From Cheilinus undulatus (lineage: Eukaryota; Chordata; Actinopteri; Labriformes; Labridae), in the NCBI RefSeq assembly GCF_018320785.1, contig NC_054866.1:33271000-33334999 (forward strand): a stretch of DNA of 64,000 bases, in the 5' to 3' direction. Positions 60,951-64,000 of this stretch are shown in pieces (positions within the stretch are counted from its first letter, which is position 1; each line of letters begins with the position of its first letter). The position numbers and the translations under genes are program-made. Below the pieces are notes generated by a model. The model was not told the origin of the DNA and searched no databases. It worked only from the letters and a program-made list of their open reading frames with translations.

Positions 60951-63514
60951 TACTGCAGTTAACATCTGGTATCGTTACAACCCCATTTACTCTTTTCTGT
61001 TGTGCCAGCAATTTAATGTGGCTGTTTGTTGATGCTGATGATGCCTGACATGTTGTTCCAACTGACTGCAACGATTATCACTCTAAATGTGAGCAGGAAT
61101 CTTTGTCATTTAAAAGTAAGACTTGAACAGAAACGTTTAGAGTATTTATACTTTATTAGATCATCTAAATAGCCAGCAGCTCTGAGTAGTTAATGTCATC
61201 TTATTAGACAGTTATATCAGCACAAATATTAATTTAGAGCTGGAGTTAATTATCATTATTAATGATAATTAAAATGTTGAATGAGCAGGCGTCAATACTA
61301 TGCAAATATTATCACCAATCCCCGGTGAAAAAACATACATGAAAACATATTCAAGGATTTTTTTTGATTATTTCTTTCACATCAGCGCCTTATATCGAAA
61401 AGCTAGAGTGGTACTTCATAAACTGAAACAAATGTATTATCCAAACCTTGGAATAACAAGCAGTGCTGGTTTCTTTTATGAATTGCAATGTTTCACTGAA
61501 TGAATCTGAGAAACCGTTTTAAAGCATTAGAGACACAAAAAGAAAAGAAAAAAAAACAAGTCTGTGATTTGCGAACTTTGTACTTTAAAAGAAGCCAAAC
61601 AGCTGCAGGGATTCAGAGCCCCAGTCTACAGTGGTGAGTCAGAGTCTTCACAGCCCCCAGTCTTAGACCTCATGTCATTTCTATTTAATATTTTCATTAA
61701 AGTGATTACACACAGAACCCTTTATAGAACTCATGTCATTGTTGTAGCAGTTTTAACTCTCTGCCCCCAGGACATTAACATGGTGATGTTAACCTTTGGT
61801 GTGATAAAGATAAATCCCCAGCTTAGAAGATACTGCTTCTTCATGAGGACACCACCACCCTGAAAAATAATGAAATGATTACTCATGCTTAATTCCTGCT
61901 TAATAGTCAAACAATTTTGCAGCAAGGGCTCTGCGCTCCAAGTCCTCTAATCCTTCCAGGCTGCCTCATAAAAGTTGACAATTTTAATCCAGTGTGAAAG
62001 GCCGACACTCTGTTCAAATTGAACTTTATCAGTCACATCTTTGCAACCTAAGTTTTAGCAGCTCCACTGTACACAGAGAAGTGAATGTCAGCATGGCTTG
62101 ACGTGAATTTTCAAAACATTACAAAGTCTCAAATTGATTCCCCAGTGACCAGCATTCACAAGATTTTGACAGAATTTATAAGCACTTTTCTCAGCTTTAC
62201 ATGTAAAAAGTCTGGATTTATGAGTCAGTTTGCTTTTGCAGATGTTCTATAGGTGGTCCAGTGGGGCTGGAAATCAACCTGCCGAAAGGAGTTCAATAGT
62301 GATAAATTATCAAAACATGCGTCTCTGTCAGGACATGATAAACATGATAAATTAAATCAAGCAACTGTTGTGACTGGTCTCAGCTAAATATTATTGGTCT
62401 ACTGAATTGATTGACAGAAGTATGCAGTATTCTGATTTGATGGGTAATAATTTTTCACCTTTAGTTAGTTAATTTTGGACCTTCAGATTGACTTACTCAT
62501 GACAGACCAAACAATCTACAGAGAGTAGGTCATCAAAACCTGGACAACAAGGATATACAGTACATCAAAACAGGATACAAAGGTGTTTGTGTTGGATAAG
62601 ACTGGCTTTATAGAACTTTTATTAAGGCCTTCCAAAGTATAAACAATAATCTAACAGCAAGAATTAAATTCAAGGGGGGATTCAAGGTACGTAGGGCAGC
62701 AGCATTACAAAAAGCAAAGAGCAGAAGTCTAAAAAAATAAAATGACATTGGCAAATATAAATATTTCATAAAGAAAAGAGAAGTTTTTAAACATTATATA
62801 TAGTAAATGTATGTCTATAAACAAAAATGAACAGACAACTTTAAATATAGGTATTAGTTAGTGTCATCATCTAAACCAGGGTGTACAAATAGAGTAAAAA
62901 TTTTGAAAGCAGAAGAGACAAAGATTTCAATACGTATATGGACAGGGTAAAATGAAATGGATCAGTATTGAGTTAATAAAGTGGTTGTAATGCAAAAAAA
63001 AAGAATAAAGATATATCTATAAAAATCTAAACAGAGGTATATGAAGTGGACTGGATTAAAAAAGGTATCTAAGTGTAATAAAGGACAAAGTTAGAGCAGT
63101 GACTGTTGAGTGGCCATCTGTGACTATTTAAGAGGTCCACAGAGTAACTTTATAACTGTTGTCTGGTCATCATAGTACCTCCATGACTGATGTAAGGTCA
63201 GCAGAGTAACTGTGATTGTTGAATGTTATTGGACCAACTTTGTGACTGTTGAATGGTCATAGAAGTTTGAAATACCACTCCTTAATGCATTTGTGTTTAA
63301 ATGGCACCTGTCTTGTGCATGGATGGTGATTATGAATCGATTCTGAAATAGAGGAAGAAAAATGGTGGCTGTAAATATACCTGGGTGGCACAACATCACC
63401 AATTTGTGGGGAATACTGAGCACATTACAAGTAGTGTAATTCCACTTAAATGCTATCAACATTCAGCCATACTAATTTTCTAGACCTGAGGACACAAATA
63501 AACTTCATATATTC
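60951..63514. other. Intergenic, no gene seen
   Basis: AT-rich. Short A-runs, no recognised domain in any open frame, and no repeat family I can name. Confidence 0.5.
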
Positions 63515-64000
63515 AAACAACTGTTCAAACAACTGTTTGACAGGCACTAAGGATTGGCTGAGTGACAACTTCCGCCCATTAAACACTGATCAAACAGAGG
63601 TCCCCGTCACTGCCTGTGATAGCATTTCTTCCCATGTAGCTAAATGTTTTGGATACCTGTCTTCATCTAAGAAATATTGGAGTAGTTTTTGATCATACAG
63701 TGCTTTTGGATTGGATGTTAAATCACTAGCTCCACATGTGTCTTTCATTTGAGAAACATTGCTAAGCTGAAATCTGTTGTGTCTCAAGCCGAGTTAGAAA
63801 TGCTTATTCATGTTTTAATATCTTCTCAGCTTGATCACTGCAATTCCCTTTTCACCTGCCTGAATAAATCTTCCGTCATTGCCGACAAATTATCTGAAAA
63901 GCTGCTGCAAGACTGCTGACTAGGTCCAACAGGGCAACTCACATCACTTCCTTTTTATTTTCCTTACATTTGTTTCCAGTCAAATTCCAAATCCACTCAA
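63515..64000 (+). pseudogene. LINE 3' portion (L2/CR1-like), runs off window
   Basis: In shifting frames: DWLSDNFRPLNTDQTEV (the DWMSxNFLxLNxxKTEV block after the reverse transcriptase), VIFDHTVLLDWM-like, a broken LDYCNSLFTCLNKS equivalent (LDHCNSLFTCLNKSS at about 63830-63875), then AARLLTRSNRATHITS and LHLFPVKFQI. It shares TTTTTGATCATACA(G/A)TGCTTTT with the end of the 43300-44019 copy, so both belong to one family. Continues beyond position 64000. Confidence 0.75.

Overview
The window is nuclear DNA from a ray-finned fish, most likely a percomorph teleost. The evidence is intron-bearing vertebrate genes with GT-AG splice sites, short introns, and a dense load of fish-type Tc1/mariner, hAT-like MITE, tRNA-derived SINE and L1/L2-type LINE debris. 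I see no operons, CRISPR arrays or prokaryotic features.

Three protein-coding genes are supported, all in the left 28 kb. (1) gmfg, minus strand, 5'-to-3' from about 2.4 kb down to 1.04 kb; its last coding exon lies beyond the left edge. It has two non-standard introns, one GC-AG and one with a U12-type ATATCC donor. (2) samd4b (Smaug2), plus strand: the coding sequence is fully reconstructed as 12 coding exons (6452-20563, 679 residues), with probable non-coding 5' exons and a 3' UTR that may reach 23.4 kb. (3) A SOCS4/5/9-family gene (best call socs9), plus strand, with its whole 547-residue coding sequence in one exon (26147-27790).

The order GMFG(-) SAMD4B(+) matches human 19q13. It also mirrors GMFB(-) SAMD4A(+) SOCS4(+) on human 14q22. 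The SOCS gene here is therefore best read as the fish-retained partner of SOCS4 on the SAMD4B-side paralogon.

From 28 kb to 64 kb there is no complete gene. The tract holds diverged transposons, some nested (48.0-49.7 kb is a Tc1 element carrying an hAT-like MITE plus another MITE with a SINE inside it). It also has low-complexity tracts, a purine-rich degenerate tandem array (32.3-33.0 kb), and one promoter-like locus near 39.0-39.6 kb with two strong splice donors, which may be the start of a gene whose body I cannot identify. Long stretches free of recognisable repeats may contain conserved regulatory elements, but this cannot be tested from a single sequence.

Functionally the three genes are separate: an Arp2/3 regulator of actin branching (Gmfg), an RNA-binding translational repressor (Samd4b), and a cytokine/receptor-kinase feedback E3 adaptor (SOCS). 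Their proximity looks like inherited synteny rather than pathway clustering.
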